33,864 nucleotides of DNA from NCBI GenBank assembly GCA_028291985.1, contig JAQGNE010000025.1:1-33864 (forward strand), given 5' to 3'. Source of the DNA: Polaromonas sp. Lineage in GTDB: Bacteria; Pseudomonadota; Gammaproteobacteria; Burkholderiales; Burkholderiaceae_C. The notes beneath the pieces were generated by a model, which saw only the letters and a list, made by a program, of their open reading frames with translations, ran no database searches and was not told where the DNA came from. A program made the translations under genes and the position numbers. Every line of letters begins with the position of its first letter. The first letter of the stretch is position 1. Shown here in pieces: positions 25,520 through 33,771 of this stretch.

Positions 25520-26480
25520 GGCCGGTTTTCCAGGGTTCCCCTGAAAACTGTGCCACGAGATGATCGATCAGTAGTCGAATCCGTTTGGGCGAGTCCGTCC
25601 GGTAGGGGGCGAGCCAGTGCACATCTGCGTCGGGCATCGTCCACTCCGGCAGGACATGGATCAAGCGCCCACTGGCGAGCTGGGGCGCTATGTCCCACAG
25701 GCTGCGCAGCATGATGCCGCGGCCCTGCAGGCCCCAGTCGCGTACCAGTTCGCCTGAGTTGCTGGACAGTGGGCCGTGTACGGCCACCCGGGCCAAGCTT
25801 TTGTCACGCCTGTGTTGCAACGTCCAGAAGTTGAACCGCGCATTTATGCCCGCCCTGGCGCTGCCGCGGCTCACGCCGTTTCGGCTCCCGTTCTCGCGCA
25901 CCTGCAGACAGTCGTGGTTCTTTAACTCATCAAGCGTCAGGGGCATCCCGAACCGCTGCAGGTAGTCGGGGGACGCTGCCATGACACGCTGGTTAAAAGC
26001 CAAGCGCCGGGACACCCATTGCGCCGCCTGCTGACCCTTGACAGACCATAGCCAAATCGCACCGTCAAATCCCTCGGCAGCAAGGTCTGGAAGTTCTTCC
26101 GTCAGGTGCAGCTGAATCTCGACGCGAGGAAACCGTTGCTGAAAGTCTGCCAGGGCTGTGCCCAGCCATAACCGTCCAAAGCCAAATGTTGACACCAGGC
26201 GTATGAGCCCGGTGGGTTCCCGTTTCCGCTCTTGTAGTTCAGCCTCGAGTTCGGCAAAGCCCTGTAGCAGGGACTCGGCTCTCAGGCATAGCGTCTCACC
26301 TTCTGCGGTAGGGCTCACCCTGCGGGTGGTGCGTTGAAAAAGCCGGTGGCCCAATCGCGCTTCAAGGGCGGCCAGCCTTTTCGTGACCGCTGGTGGCTCG
26401 ACATTAAGTTGCAAAGCCGCCGCGGTGAGACTGCCCTGGTCACGGACTGCCAGCACGAGTTCAAGATCACTGCGTTCCAT
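25497..26480 (-). CDS. LysR family transcriptional regulator
   Basis: LysR-type regulator of 327 residues. The winged helix-turn-helix lies at about 1-60 (LELVLAVRDQGSLTAAALQLNVEPPAVTKRLAALEARLGHRLFQRTTR), followed by the effector domain to about residue 295. It diverges from the dehalogenase remnant and the tartrate/D-malate dehydrogenase gene, and LysR proteins such as E. coli DmlR control neighbouring dehydrogenases of that kind; control of that locus in response to a hydroxy acid is therefore the best guess. The ATG at 26480 was chosen because the HTH begins right after it; ATGs at 26510-26513 would add 10-11 residues. Slightly longer than the usual 300 residues, with a C-terminal tail overlapping the DMT gene. 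Confidence 0.88.
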   Translation of the reverse strand: MERSDLELVLAVRDQGSLTAAALQLNVEPPAVTKRLAALEARLGHRLFQRTTRRVSPTAEGETLCLRAESLLQGFAELEAELQERKREPTGLIRLVSTFGFGRLWLGTALADFQQRFPRVEIQLHLTEELPDLAAEGFDGAIWLWSVKGQQAAQWVSRRLAFNQRVMAASPDYLQRFGMPLTLDELKNHDCLQVRENGSRNGVSRGSARAGINARFNFWTLQHRRDKSLARVAVHGPLSSNSGELVRDWGLQGRGIMLRSLWDIAPQLASGRLIHVLPEWTMPDADVHWLAPYRTDSPKRIRLLIDHLVAQFSGEPWKTGLKDQAVP

Positions 26481-26507
26481 TGTGTCTTTTATGGAAATAA
26501 AGATTTG

Positions 26508-26544
26508 CATCATTATTGCTTGATCGTGTCGATGCACTTCGACA
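26508..26544. promoter_or_regulatory. Palindromes in the LysR/dehalogenase divergent region
   Basis: Two dyads lie between the divergent genes: TGTCGA-TGCACT-TCGACA (26527-26544, perfect six-base arms) and TGCATC (26508-26513) paired with GATGCA (26531-26536). LysR regulators usually bind such sites in divergent promoters. The spacing does not fit the T-N11-A rule exactly, so assignment is tentative. Confidence 0.4.
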
Positions 26545-26582
26545 GAATGGGCGCATGCCACGCGTTGACCACGGAACCATCG

Positions 26583-27457
26583 ATGTTTGAGGGCTTTGTT
26601 GGCGTCAATGTTGCCGGGCCTGCCGGCAACATCCGGACGTGGCGCAAGGGTTGCGGGACGCCGCTTTTGCTGATACATGGACATCCGCAAACCCATGTGA
26701 TGTGGCATCGTGTCGCGCCGGCGTTGTCCGAGCGCTTCACCACGATCCTGATGGACCTTCGGGGCTACGGCGATTCAGTGAGGACGGAAAGCGATCTGCT
26801 GCATGTAGCCTATTCAAAGCGGCAGATGGCCCTGGATGCGCTGGCCGTGATGGGGCATCACGGTTTCGCGTCGTTTCAGGTGCTGGCCCATGACCGCGGC
26901 GCAAGACTCGCGCACCGGCTAGCGGCCGATCATCCTGAGGCGGTCGAACGCATGATGTTGCTGGATATCGCCCCTACACTGGAGATGTATACCCATACCC
27001 ATCAGCTGTTCGCTAGTTCTTACTGGCACTGGTTCTTTTTGATCCAGCCGCCGCCACTGCCTGAAGCGCTCATCGAGTCCGACCCTGTTATGTGCGCAGC
27101 GTGATGGGAAAGCGCCATGCGGGGCTGGCGGCCTTCGCGCCCCAAGCCCTTGCCGAGTACGAGCGTTGTGCAGGCATTGCCGGCAGCGCGCACGCCATAT
27201 GCGAGGACTATCGGGCGTCTGCCACGATTGACCTCGACCATGACAGAAGCGATGTTTCCGCCGGCCGAAAGTTAGGCCAGCCCTTGAAGGTGATCTGGGG
27301 GCAGCATGGTGCGGTAGGGCAATGTTTTGACGTGCTCGGCCTATGGCGCCCCCGCGCTCAGCATGTCACCGGCATGTGTTTCCCATGCGGTCATTACATC
27401 GCCGAGGAGGCGCCCGAACTGCTGCTGGAGCAGGCCTTTGATTTTTTCGCAAGCTGA
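26583..27457 (+). pseudogene. Fluoroacetate dehalogenase, broken by a frameshift
   Basis: Alpha/beta hydrolase closely resembling bacterial haloacetate (fluoroacetate) dehalogenases, which turn fluoroacetate into glycolate and fluoride. The first frame (26583-27104) holds the oxyanion segment LLLIHGHPQTHVMWH, nucleophile Asp104 with Arg105 and Arg108 in AHDRGAR, the acid Asp128 in LLDIAPT, and the halide-pocket pair His149-Trp150 in YWHWFFLIQP. That frame stops at 27102. The homologous continuation (YVRSVMGKRH, FAPQALAEYERC, EDYRASATIDLDHD with the third halide ligand Tyr, and catalytic His in PCGHYIAEEAPE) lies in the +2-shifted frame from about 27089 to 27457. The break is near 27084-27090 and fits loss of one base. 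No slippery heptamer is visible, so programmed shifting is unlikely. Mutation or a sequencing error are both possible. Confidence 0.85.
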
Positions 27458-27501
27458 ACAATTCAATTTACTTACCAACTCACCAACGAAGGACAGGCAC
27501 C

Positions 27502-28596
27502 ATGAGCACCACAGGCAAAAAGCGCATCGCGGTTATTGCAGGAGACGGCATCGGCAAGGAGGTCATGCCCGAGGGCATACGCGTGATGGATGCCGCCGCA
27601 CGAAAGTTCGGTATCGACCTGCAGTTCGATCACTTTGACTTTTCAAGCTGGGACTATTTCGAGAGGCATGGACAGATGTTGCCTGACGACTGGAAGGACC
27701 AGATTGGTGGCCATGACGCGATCTATTTCGGCGCCGTCGGCTGGCCTGACAAGATTGCGGACCATGTGTCTCTATGGGGTTCGCTTTTGTTGTTTCGCCG
27801 CGAGTTCGATCAGTATGTCAATCTGCGTCCCGCCCGTCTGATGCCAGGCATCATCGCGCCTGTGGTACGACGCGACGGCACCGCACGGGCACCTGGCGAG
27901 ATCGACTTTTATATCGTTCGCGAAAACACGGAAGGGGAGTATTCAAGCATCGGCGGCAAGGCGTTTCCGGGCACCGACAGAGAGTTCGTGCTGCAGGAAT
28001 CGGTGTTCACGCGGATTGGCGTGGACCGCGTGCTCAAGTTTGCATTCGAGCTTGCCCAGTCGCGGCCCAAGAAGCACTTGACCAGCGCCACCAAGTCAAA
28101 CGGTATATCGATATCCATGCCCTATTGGGATGAGCGTGTAGCAGAGATGGCCAAAGCCTATCCTGACATCAAGCTGGACAAGTTTCACATTGACATCCTG
28201 ACAGCCCATTTTGTACAGCGCCCAGATTTTTTTGATGTGGTGGTTGCCAGTAATCTCTTTGGTGACATCCTGAGCGATCTGGGGCCTGCGTGCACCGGAA
28301 CCATCGGCATTGCACCTAGCGCAAATCTGAATCCGGAGCGCAAGTTCCCCTCGCTGTTCGAGCCCGTCCATGGTTCTGCCCCGGACATTGCTGGCAAGGG
28401 CCTGGCCAATCCGATTGGGCAGATCTGGTGCGGTGCCATGATGCTTGAGTTTTTAGGTCACAGCGCAGCACATGATGCAGTGCTTGCGGCCATCGAGAAA
28501 GTTCTGGCGCCGAAAAGCGGGGCACCGCGCACCCCCGATCTGGGCGGAAAGGCATCCACCGCGGATGTAGGAAAAGCCATCGCAGAAGCACTTTGA
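27502..28596 (+). CDS. Tartrate dehydrogenase / D-malate dehydrogenase (decarboxylating)
   Basis: Isocitrate/isopropylmalate dehydrogenase family enzyme of 364 residues, best matching tartrate dehydrogenases (TtuC) and D-malate dehydrogenase (DmlA/YeaU). The opening KRIAVIAGDGIGKEVMPEG and the segments FGAVGWPDKIADHVSLWGSLL, LRPARLMPG, YIVRENTEGEYSSIGG and ASNLFGDILSDLGP (metal-binding Asp residues) are diagnostic; FEPVHGSAPDIAGKG and ANPIGQIWCGAMMLEFLG bind NAD. It oxidises (R)-malate or tartrate with NAD+, Mg/Mn and K+. Which acid is preferred cannot be told. AAGGACAGG precedes the ATG. It follows the broken dehalogenase by 44 bases and is probably under the divergent LysR. Confidence 0.93.
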   Translation: MSTTGKKRIAVIAGDGIGKEVMPEGIRVMDAAARKFGIDLQFDHFDFSSWDYFERHGQMLPDDWKDQIGGHDAIYFGAVGWPDKIADHVSLWGSLLLFRREFDQYVNLRPARLMPGIIAPVVRRDGTARAPGEIDFYIVRENTEGEYSSIGGKAFPGTDREFVLQESVFTRIGVDRVLKFAFELAQSRPKKHLTSATKSNGISISMPYWDERVAEMAKAYPDIKLDKFHIDILTAHFVQRPDFFDVVVASNLFGDILSDLGPACTGTIGIAPSANLNPERKFPSLFEPVHGSAPDIAGKGLANPIGQIWCGAMMLEFLGHSAAHDAVLAAIEKVLAPKSGAPRTPDLGGKASTADVGKAIAEAL

Positions 28597-28709
28597 GAAC
28601 CGTCGCGTATGCTGTTCCGAAGCCGCCAGGAATTGCTGCGCTCGCTTACTTTGTGGGCCGAAAAAGAGACTAGAATCCGCGTCCTCACATCAAAAAACCT
28701 GATGCTGTA

Positions 28710-28738
28710 TTGACACCCGCGGGCTCACTGGCTCTAAT
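28710..28738 (+). promoter_or_regulatory. Strong sigma-70 promoter of the HU gene
   Basis: -35 TTGACA (28710-28715, full consensus), 17-base spacer, -10 TCTAAT (28733-28738, five of six). Transcription should start near 28745, giving a leader of about 113 bases. The leader contains an AGGACG/CGTCCT hairpin (28776-28798) and an (AACT)n run before the GTG start. Confidence 0.75.
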
Positions 28739-28816
28739 GGGACGCAATCAGCAAGGCTGCACATGCCGCTTCCCGAGGACGCTTGTTGAAGACGTCCTGG
28801 AAGCCATTTTTTTGAG

Positions 28817-28838
28817 ACAAACAAACTAACTAACTAAC
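28817..28838 (+). repeat. Short AACT tandem run in the HU leader
   Basis: About four tandem copies of a four-base ACTA/AACT unit (ACAAACTAACTAACTAACC), 20 bases before the HU start codon and just ahead of its ribosome-binding site. It probably keeps the initiation region unstructured; slippage here could vary leader length. Confidence 0.5.
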
Positions 28839-28857
28839 CTTATAAGCGAGGCTTCTT

Positions 28858-29130
28858 GTGAACAAGACCGAACTGATCGAGCATATCGCCAAGAATGCTG
28901 ACATTTCCAAGGCTGCTGCAACGCGCGCGCTGGAGTCAACCATCGGGGCTGTGAAAGCAACGTTGAAGAAGGGCGGCTCCGTCTCTTTGGTCGGTTTCGG
29001 TACTTTTGCCGTGGGTCGCCGGGCGGCGCGTACCGGTCGCAATCCGCGCACGGGTGATGCGATTAAAATCAAGGCAGCCAAAGTTCCGAAGTTTCGTCCA
29101 GGTAAAGCGCTGAAAGACGCTTTAAACTGA
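28858..29130 (+). CDS. hup: DNA-binding protein HU
   Basis: Histone-like HU protein of 90 residues, a nucleoid protein that bends DNA as a dimer. The full pattern is present: [32 protein letters not shown] for the helical base, [25 protein letters not shown] for the DNA-binding arm with the conserved Arg-Asn-Pro tip, and [19 protein letters not shown] at the end. The GTG start at 28858 is fixed by the N terminus and has GCGAGG about seven bases upstream. A near-consensus promoter lies 120 bases upstream. Followed by tRNA-Val and ppiD; linkage of hup to ppiD is also seen in E. coli. Confidence 0.96.
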   Translation: MNKTELIEHIAKNADISKAAATRALESTIGAVKATLKKGGSVSLVGFGTFAVGRRAARTGRNPRTGDAIKIKAAKVPKFRPGKALKDALN

Positions 29131-29155
29131 TGCACATGATTTGCAGGTTTAGGTG

Positions 29156-29231
29156 GGGTGCTTAGCTCAGTTGGTAGAGCAGCGCCCTTACACGGCGTAG
29201 GTCGGCGGTTCGAGCCCGTCAGCACCCACCA
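29156..29231 (+). tRNA. tRNA-Val (anticodon TAC)
   Basis: Cloverleaf of 76 bases. Acceptor GGGTGCT pairs with AGCACCC; D arm GCTCAGTTGGTAGAGC; anticodon stem GCGCC/GGCGT with loop CTTACAC, anticodon TAC (Val); T arm with TTCGAGC; encoded CCA end. A strong terminator follows, so it may be co-transcribed with HU. Confidence 0.97.
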
Positions 29232-29245
29232 CTAACTTGAAAAGC

Positions 29246-29274
29246 AAAAAGGCGAACAATGGTTCGCCTTTTTT
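29246..29274 (+). terminator. Rho-independent terminator after tRNA-Val
   Basis: Stem GGCGAAC / GTTCGCC (29251-29257 and 29262-29268), loop AATG, flanked by AAAAA and TTTTTT. It ends the hup/tRNA-Val unit; with the A-run it can also stop transcripts from the other strand. Confidence 0.92.
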
Positions 29275-29381
29275 GTTGGCAGACGCAGGTGTTGCTTGTC
29301 ATTCGACAATCGGTTTCCAGTATTTCATCGCCCGTTACATTGACCGTTATTTAGCCATTGATGGCCGCACAGGAATTAGAG

Positions 29382-31328
29382 ATGTTTGATTTCATTCGCA
29401 AGCACACCAAAGTCGTCATGGGGCTGTTGTTCTTGCTGATCGTTCCTTCCTTCGTACTGTTCGGCATGAACGGCTACAACGAGTCAGCCAGCAAAGGCGC
29501 TGTCGTTGCCAAGGTTGATGGTCAGGAAATATTGCAGACTGAATGGGATCAGGCGCATCAGCGTGAAGTGGATCAATTGCGGGTATCCATGCCGACGATA
29601 GACGCCAAACTGCTGGACTCGCCCGAGGCCCGTTACGCGACGTTGGAGCGTCTGGTGCGCAACCGTGTGCTTGCCGCTGCCGCCGTCAAGTCAAAACTCG
29701 GGATTAGCGATCAAAAGCTTGCGCGTGACCTGCGTGAAAATCCTGATATTGCCGCGTTGCGTCGCCCTGACGGCTCGCTGGACGTCGAGCGTTATCGGCA
29801 ATTGCTGGGCAGCCAGGGGATGAGCCCGGAGATGTTCGAAGCCAACGTCCGTGCCGACTTGTCGAGCCGCCAGGTTCTTCAGGGTGTCACCGGCACTGCT
29901 TTCGCGCCTGTGCTGGTGTCAGACATTGCATTGAATGCGTATTTCGAAAAGCGCGAGATCCAGATCGCGCGTTTTTCGGCTTCCGATTACGCGGCAAAAC
30001 TCAACCCGACCGATGCCGACCTTGAGGCTTTTTACAAGGCTAACGAAAATTTGTTTCAGGCTCCCGAGCAGGCAGCGATTGAGTACGTATTGCTTAACCT
30101 TGAAGCCGTCTCAAAAGGTTTGATGGTCAACGAGCAGGAGTTGCGTGCCTATTACGACCAGAACGCAGAGCGCCTCAGTGGGAGCGAAGAGCGACGCGCC
30201 AGTCATATCCTGGTCAATGCGCCAAAGAGTGCTCCTGACGCTGAACGGCAGGCTGCAAAGGCCAAGGCTTCTGCATTGCTGGCCGAGGTGAAAAAAGCGC
30301 CTGAATCATTTGCCGACGTGGCGCGCAAGAATTCCCAGGACACGGGCTCTGCGGCGCAGGGCGGCGATTTGAACTTTTTTGCACGCGGTGCCATGGTCAA
30401 GGTATTTGAAGACGCCGCGTTTGCGTTGAAGAAAAACGAGATCAGCGAGGTTGTTGAGTCTGAATTTGGCTACCACATCATCAAGCTCACCGACGTCAGG
30501 ACACCTAAAGTCCGGACGTTTGAAGAGATGAAGGCCGAGATGGAAGGCGATGTCAAAAAGCAGCAGGCACAGAAAAAGTTTTCCGAGACCGCGGAAGCTT
30601 TTACAAACGGCGTGTACGAACAGGCTGACACCCTCAGGCCTATCGCGGATCGCCTCAAGCTGGAGGTGCGTACGACCAGCATCACCCGCACACCGGCGCC
30701 GGGCGCTGCCGGGCCGCTTGCCAACGCGAAATTCCTGAATGCCATTTTCGCAGCCGAGTCGATAGAAAAAAAGCGCAACACCGAGGCCATAGAAGTCGCG
30801 CCAAACCAATTACTGGCTGGCCGCGTTATTGAATACACACCTGCGCGCACCAGACCTCTGGCTGAGGTAAAAGATGATGTTCGCCAGCGTTGGCTCGCCA
30901 AGCGTGGTGCCGAAGAAGCGCGAAAAGATGGCATGGCAAAGCTTGCTGCCTGGAAAGCCGCGCCAGCAGAGGCAACGCTGCCGGCGGCGGTCGTCGTTTC
31001 AAGGGCGCAAACCCAGAATCTGCCCGGCCCGGTGGTTGATGCTGCCCTCAAAACCGATGCCACCACGCTTCCTGCTTTTGCCGGTGCAGATCTCGGACCC
31101 GGCGGCTATGCAGTCGTCAAGGTTTTGAAGGTGGTGCCACGCGAAGCACCTGCCGAGGCCGAGGCCAAACAGGACCGTGGTCAATATGCGCAGTGGTGGG
31201 CTTCTGCAGAAGGTCTGGCCTACTACGACATATTGAAGGAGCGTTTCAAGACCACCATCCTTGCACCGAAGCCGGCTGCTGCAAAGGACAGTTCTGACCT
31301 CACCGCAGATGTCGGCGCCAAGCGCTAG
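29382..31328 (+). CDS. ppiD: Peptidyl-prolyl isomerase PpiD, membrane-anchored
   Basis: PpiD-type periplasmic chaperone/isomerase of 648 residues. A short cytosolic tail (MFDFIRKHTK) and one membrane segment (about 11-30, VVMGLLFLLIVPSFVLFGM) anchor it in the inner membrane. A SurA-like N-terminal chaperone region follows to about residue 260. The parvulin domain runs from about 268 to 365 (ERRASHILVNAPKS, SFADVARKNSQDTGSAAQGGDLNFFARGAMVKVFEDAAF, SEFGYHIIKLTDV). The rest is helical. It helps newly exported outer-membrane proteins fold at the Sec exit. The ATG at 29382 is chosen for the conserved MFDFIRKH start and AGGAA upstream; ATG at 29358 is less likely. Typical neighbour of hup. Confidence 0.93.
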   Translation: MFDFIRKHTKVVMGLLFLLIVPSFVLFGMNGYNESASKGAVVAKVDGQEILQTEWDQAHQREVDQLRVSMPTIDAKLLDSPEARYATLERLVRNRVLAAAAVKSKLGISDQKLARDLRENPDIAALRRPDGSLDVERYRQLLGSQGMSPEMFEANVRADLSSRQVLQGVTGTAFAPVLVSDIALNAYFEKREIQIARFSASDYAAKLNPTDADLEAFYKANENLFQAPEQAAIEYVLLNLEAVSKGLMVNEQELRAYYDQNAERLSGSEERRASHILVNAPKSAPDAERQAAKAKASALLAEVKKAPESFADVARKNSQDTGSAAQGGDLNFFARGAMVKVFEDAAFALKKNEISEVVESEFGYHIIKLTDVRTPKVRTFEEMKAEMEGDVKKQQAQKKFSETAEAFTNGVYEQADTLRPIADRLKLEVRTTSITRTPAPGAAGPLANAKFLNAIFAAESIEKKRNTEAIEVAPNQLLAGRVIEYTPARTRPLAEVKDDVRQRWLAKRGAEEARKDGMAKLAAWKAAPAEATLPAAVVVSRAQTQNLPGPVVDAALKTDATTLPAFAGADLGPGGYAVVKVLKVVPREAPAEAEAKQDRGQYAQWWASAEGLAYYDILKERFKTTILAPKPAAAKDSSDLTADVGAKR

Positions 31329-31375
31329 CTCGACAGCAGGGCGATCCTCGGGCTTTTTTACGGAGAAGTTACCGC

Positions 31376-31381
31376 TATAAT
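31376..31381 (+). promoter_or_regulatory. -10 box of the tRNA-His promoter
   Basis: Full-consensus TATAAT ten bases before the mature tRNA-His 5' end. The -35 region is poor. Position and perfect -10 support a dedicated tRNA promoter inside the gap after ppiD. Confidence 0.6.
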
Positions 31382-31391
31382 CTGACGCTGC

Positions 31392-31468
31392 GGTGGCTGT
31401 AGCTCAGTTGGTAGAGTCCAGGATTGTGATTCCTGTTGTCGTGGGTTCGAGCCCCATCAGCCACCCCA
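31392..31468 (+). tRNA. tRNA-His (anticodon GTG)
   Basis: Cloverleaf of 77 bases with the extra 5' G typical of tRNA-His. Acceptor GGTGGCTG pairs with CAGCCACC; anticodon stem CAGGA/TCCTG with loop TTGTGAT, anticodon GTG (His); T arm with TTCGAGC; encoded CCA. The first D-stem pair is a G-T wobble. A terminator and then insertion sequences follow. Confidence 0.97.
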
Positions 31469-31482
31469 AATGAACATTGAAG

Positions 31483-31514
31483 ACCTTGCTACTGAAAATG
31501 TAGCAAGGTTTTTT
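31483..31514 (+). terminator. Rho-independent terminator after tRNA-His
   Basis: Ten-base perfect stem ACCTTGCTAC / GTAGCAAGGT (31483-31492 and 31500-31509) with a seven-base loop, followed by a run of six Ts counted from the stem's last base. It ends the tRNA-His transcript 15 bases after the CCA. Confidence 0.95.
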
Positions 31515-31651
31515 GCTTTGAAGCCGTGTAGCCACTGTGTAGCTAGCGGTACGGCTTTAGATGGGTTTGACCAACCCTGATTGTTCTGCCGTCTTGGGCT
31601 ATTGACTCGCCCGGGTTTTCAGGAGGCTCAAATCTCTGAGAGGATTGAGCC

Positions 31652-32322
<671 letters not shown>

Positions 32323-33750
32323 GCCTGTCCGGAATTCTGTGTTCGAGGCGCTCGGCAGACTGGTCCACGGCGGCGGGCGTCGCTTGCGACGAACGCACGC
32401 CGCGGTGGGCAAGTCGGTGCATCTTACGGGGCGGTCCTTCTGGTGAATCGGTCTTCGTAGAGGATCGCGAACTGGTTCATCGCTTCCTTCCAGTGGTGCG
32501 CGGGGCGGCCCCAGTCGGCGGTGATGTTGCGAAGGGCCAGCCAGAGCAACTTGCTGGCCGCATCGTCGCTGGGGAAGTGCCCTCGGCTCTTGATGATCTT
32601 GCGCAGCTGCGAGTTGATGCTCTCGATGGCGTTGGTCGTGTAGATCACTCGCCGGATCTGCGGCGGGAAGGCAAAGAACGGAATCACGTGGCTCCAGGCG
32701 CGCCGCCAGGCAGCCGCCACGGTGGGAAACTTCTGCCCCCACGGGCCTTGCTCGAAGGCATCGAGTTCGGCCTCGGCAGCTTCTGCCGTCGCAGCCGTGT
32801 AGATGGGTCGGATCGCAGCTGCGAGGGTCTTGCGGTCCTTCCAGCTGGCGTAGTCCAGGCTGTTGCGAATCAGGTGCACGATGCACGTCTGCAAGGTGGT
32901 GGCGGGGAACACCGCCGCCAAGGCCTCTGGCATGCCTTTGAGGCCGTCGGTGACGGCGATCAGGATGTCGCCTATCCCCCGCGTCTTCAGGTCGTTGAAC
33001 ACCTTCATCCAGAACTTGGCGCCCTCGGTGCCTTCGATCCAGAGGCCCAGGATGTCGCGGCTGCCGTCGGGCAGCACGCCCAGGGCCAGGTAGATCGCCT
33101 TGTTGCGCACGACCGCGTCCTCCTTGATCTTCACGCGCAGCGCGTCGAAGAAGACCACCGGGTACATCGGCTCCAGCGGCCTCGACTGCCACGCCGTGAC
33201 CTCGGCCATGACCGCGTCGCTGACTGAGCTGATGAACTCGGCCGAGACGTTGACCCCATAGCTTTCGAGCAGAAAGCCTTGGATCTCGCGCATGGTCATG
33301 CCGCGCGCGTACATCGCGATGATCTTGTCGTCAAAGCCGGTGAAGCGCCGCTCGTGCTTGGGAATCAGGATCGGGTTGAAGCTGCCGTCGCGGTCGCGAG
33401 GGATCTCCAGCCGAAGCGGTCCCTCGCCGGTCAGCACCGTCTTGCCGGTAGTGCCATTGCGCTGGTTGCCTGCGGCCTCGGGCTTGGCCGCGCCGGCGGG
33501 GTAGCCAAGATGGTGCCCCAGCTCGGCGCCCATGGCACGCTCGATCAGGGCCTTCTTGAAGGCCATGGAGGCGGCGTTGACCGCCTCCCCGGTCATCGGG
33601 CCGGTGGCAAACTGGTCAATCAGCTCCTTAGGGATTTTCGGCAGCGCCGCGCATTTCGCCGCGATCTCGGCGTTCCTCAACTTCGTCTTCCTGGGCATAA
33701 CTGGTCCTCTTGGACATGTTATGCGTCGAACACAAAAACTCAGGACAGCC
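32323..33750 (-). mobile_element. Complete-looking IS256-family insertion sequence
   Basis: About 1.43 kb. Terminal inverted repeats: left GCCTGTCCGGAATTCTGTGT then TCGA (32323-32346); right, reverse-complemented, GGCTGTCCTGAGTTTTTGTG then TTCGA (33726-33750). They match at most positions with one gap. One intact transposase gene lies between. The eight bases outside the ends (ATCGCTGA and CCCGGGGG) differ, so no target duplication is visible. The left end cuts the IS3 orfB remnant. Confidence 0.85.
32424..33698 (-). CDS. IS256 family transposase
   Basis: Intact transposase of 424 residues. It has the Mutator-like/IS256 layout: N-terminal region with FKKALIERAMGAELGHHLGYPAG, then GFDDKIIAMYARGMTMREIQGFLLESYG, and the DDE catalytic core with Asp in FFDALRVKIKED, Asp in AVTDGLKGMPEAL, the CIVHLIRNSLDY helix, and Glu in TTNAIESINSQLRK. 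No frameshift or stop is seen, so it may be active. AGAGGACC sits six bases before the ATG. The protein ends 100 bases short of the left inverted repeat. Confidence 0.95.
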   Translation of the reverse strand: MPRKTKLRNAEIAAKCAALPKIPKELIDQFATGPMTGEAVNAASMAFKKALIERAMGAELGHHLGYPAGAAKPEAAGNQRNGTTGKTVLTGEGPLRLEIPRDRDGSFNPILIPKHERRFTGFDDKIIAMYARGMTMREIQGFLLESYGVNVSAEFISSVSDAVMAEVTAWQSRPLEPMYPVVFFDALRVKIKEDAVVRNKAIYLALGVLPDGSRDILGLWIEGTEGAKFWMKVFNDLKTRGIGDILIAVTDGLKGMPEALAAVFPATTLQTCIVHLIRNSLDYASWKDRKTLAAAIRPIYTAATAEAAEAELDAFEQGPWGQKFPTVAAAWRRAWSHVIPFFAFPPQIRRVIYTTNAIESINSQLRKIIKSRGHFPSDDAASKLLWLALRNITADWGRPAHHWKEAMNQFAILYEDRFTRRTAP

Positions 33751-33771
33751 CCCGGGGGATGGTGGATGCCT

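Noticed and set aside
27081..27104. Programmed frameshift in the dehalogenase gene
   Set aside because: No slippery heptamer, stop-adjacent motif or downstream pseudoknot was seen, and relatives use a single frame.
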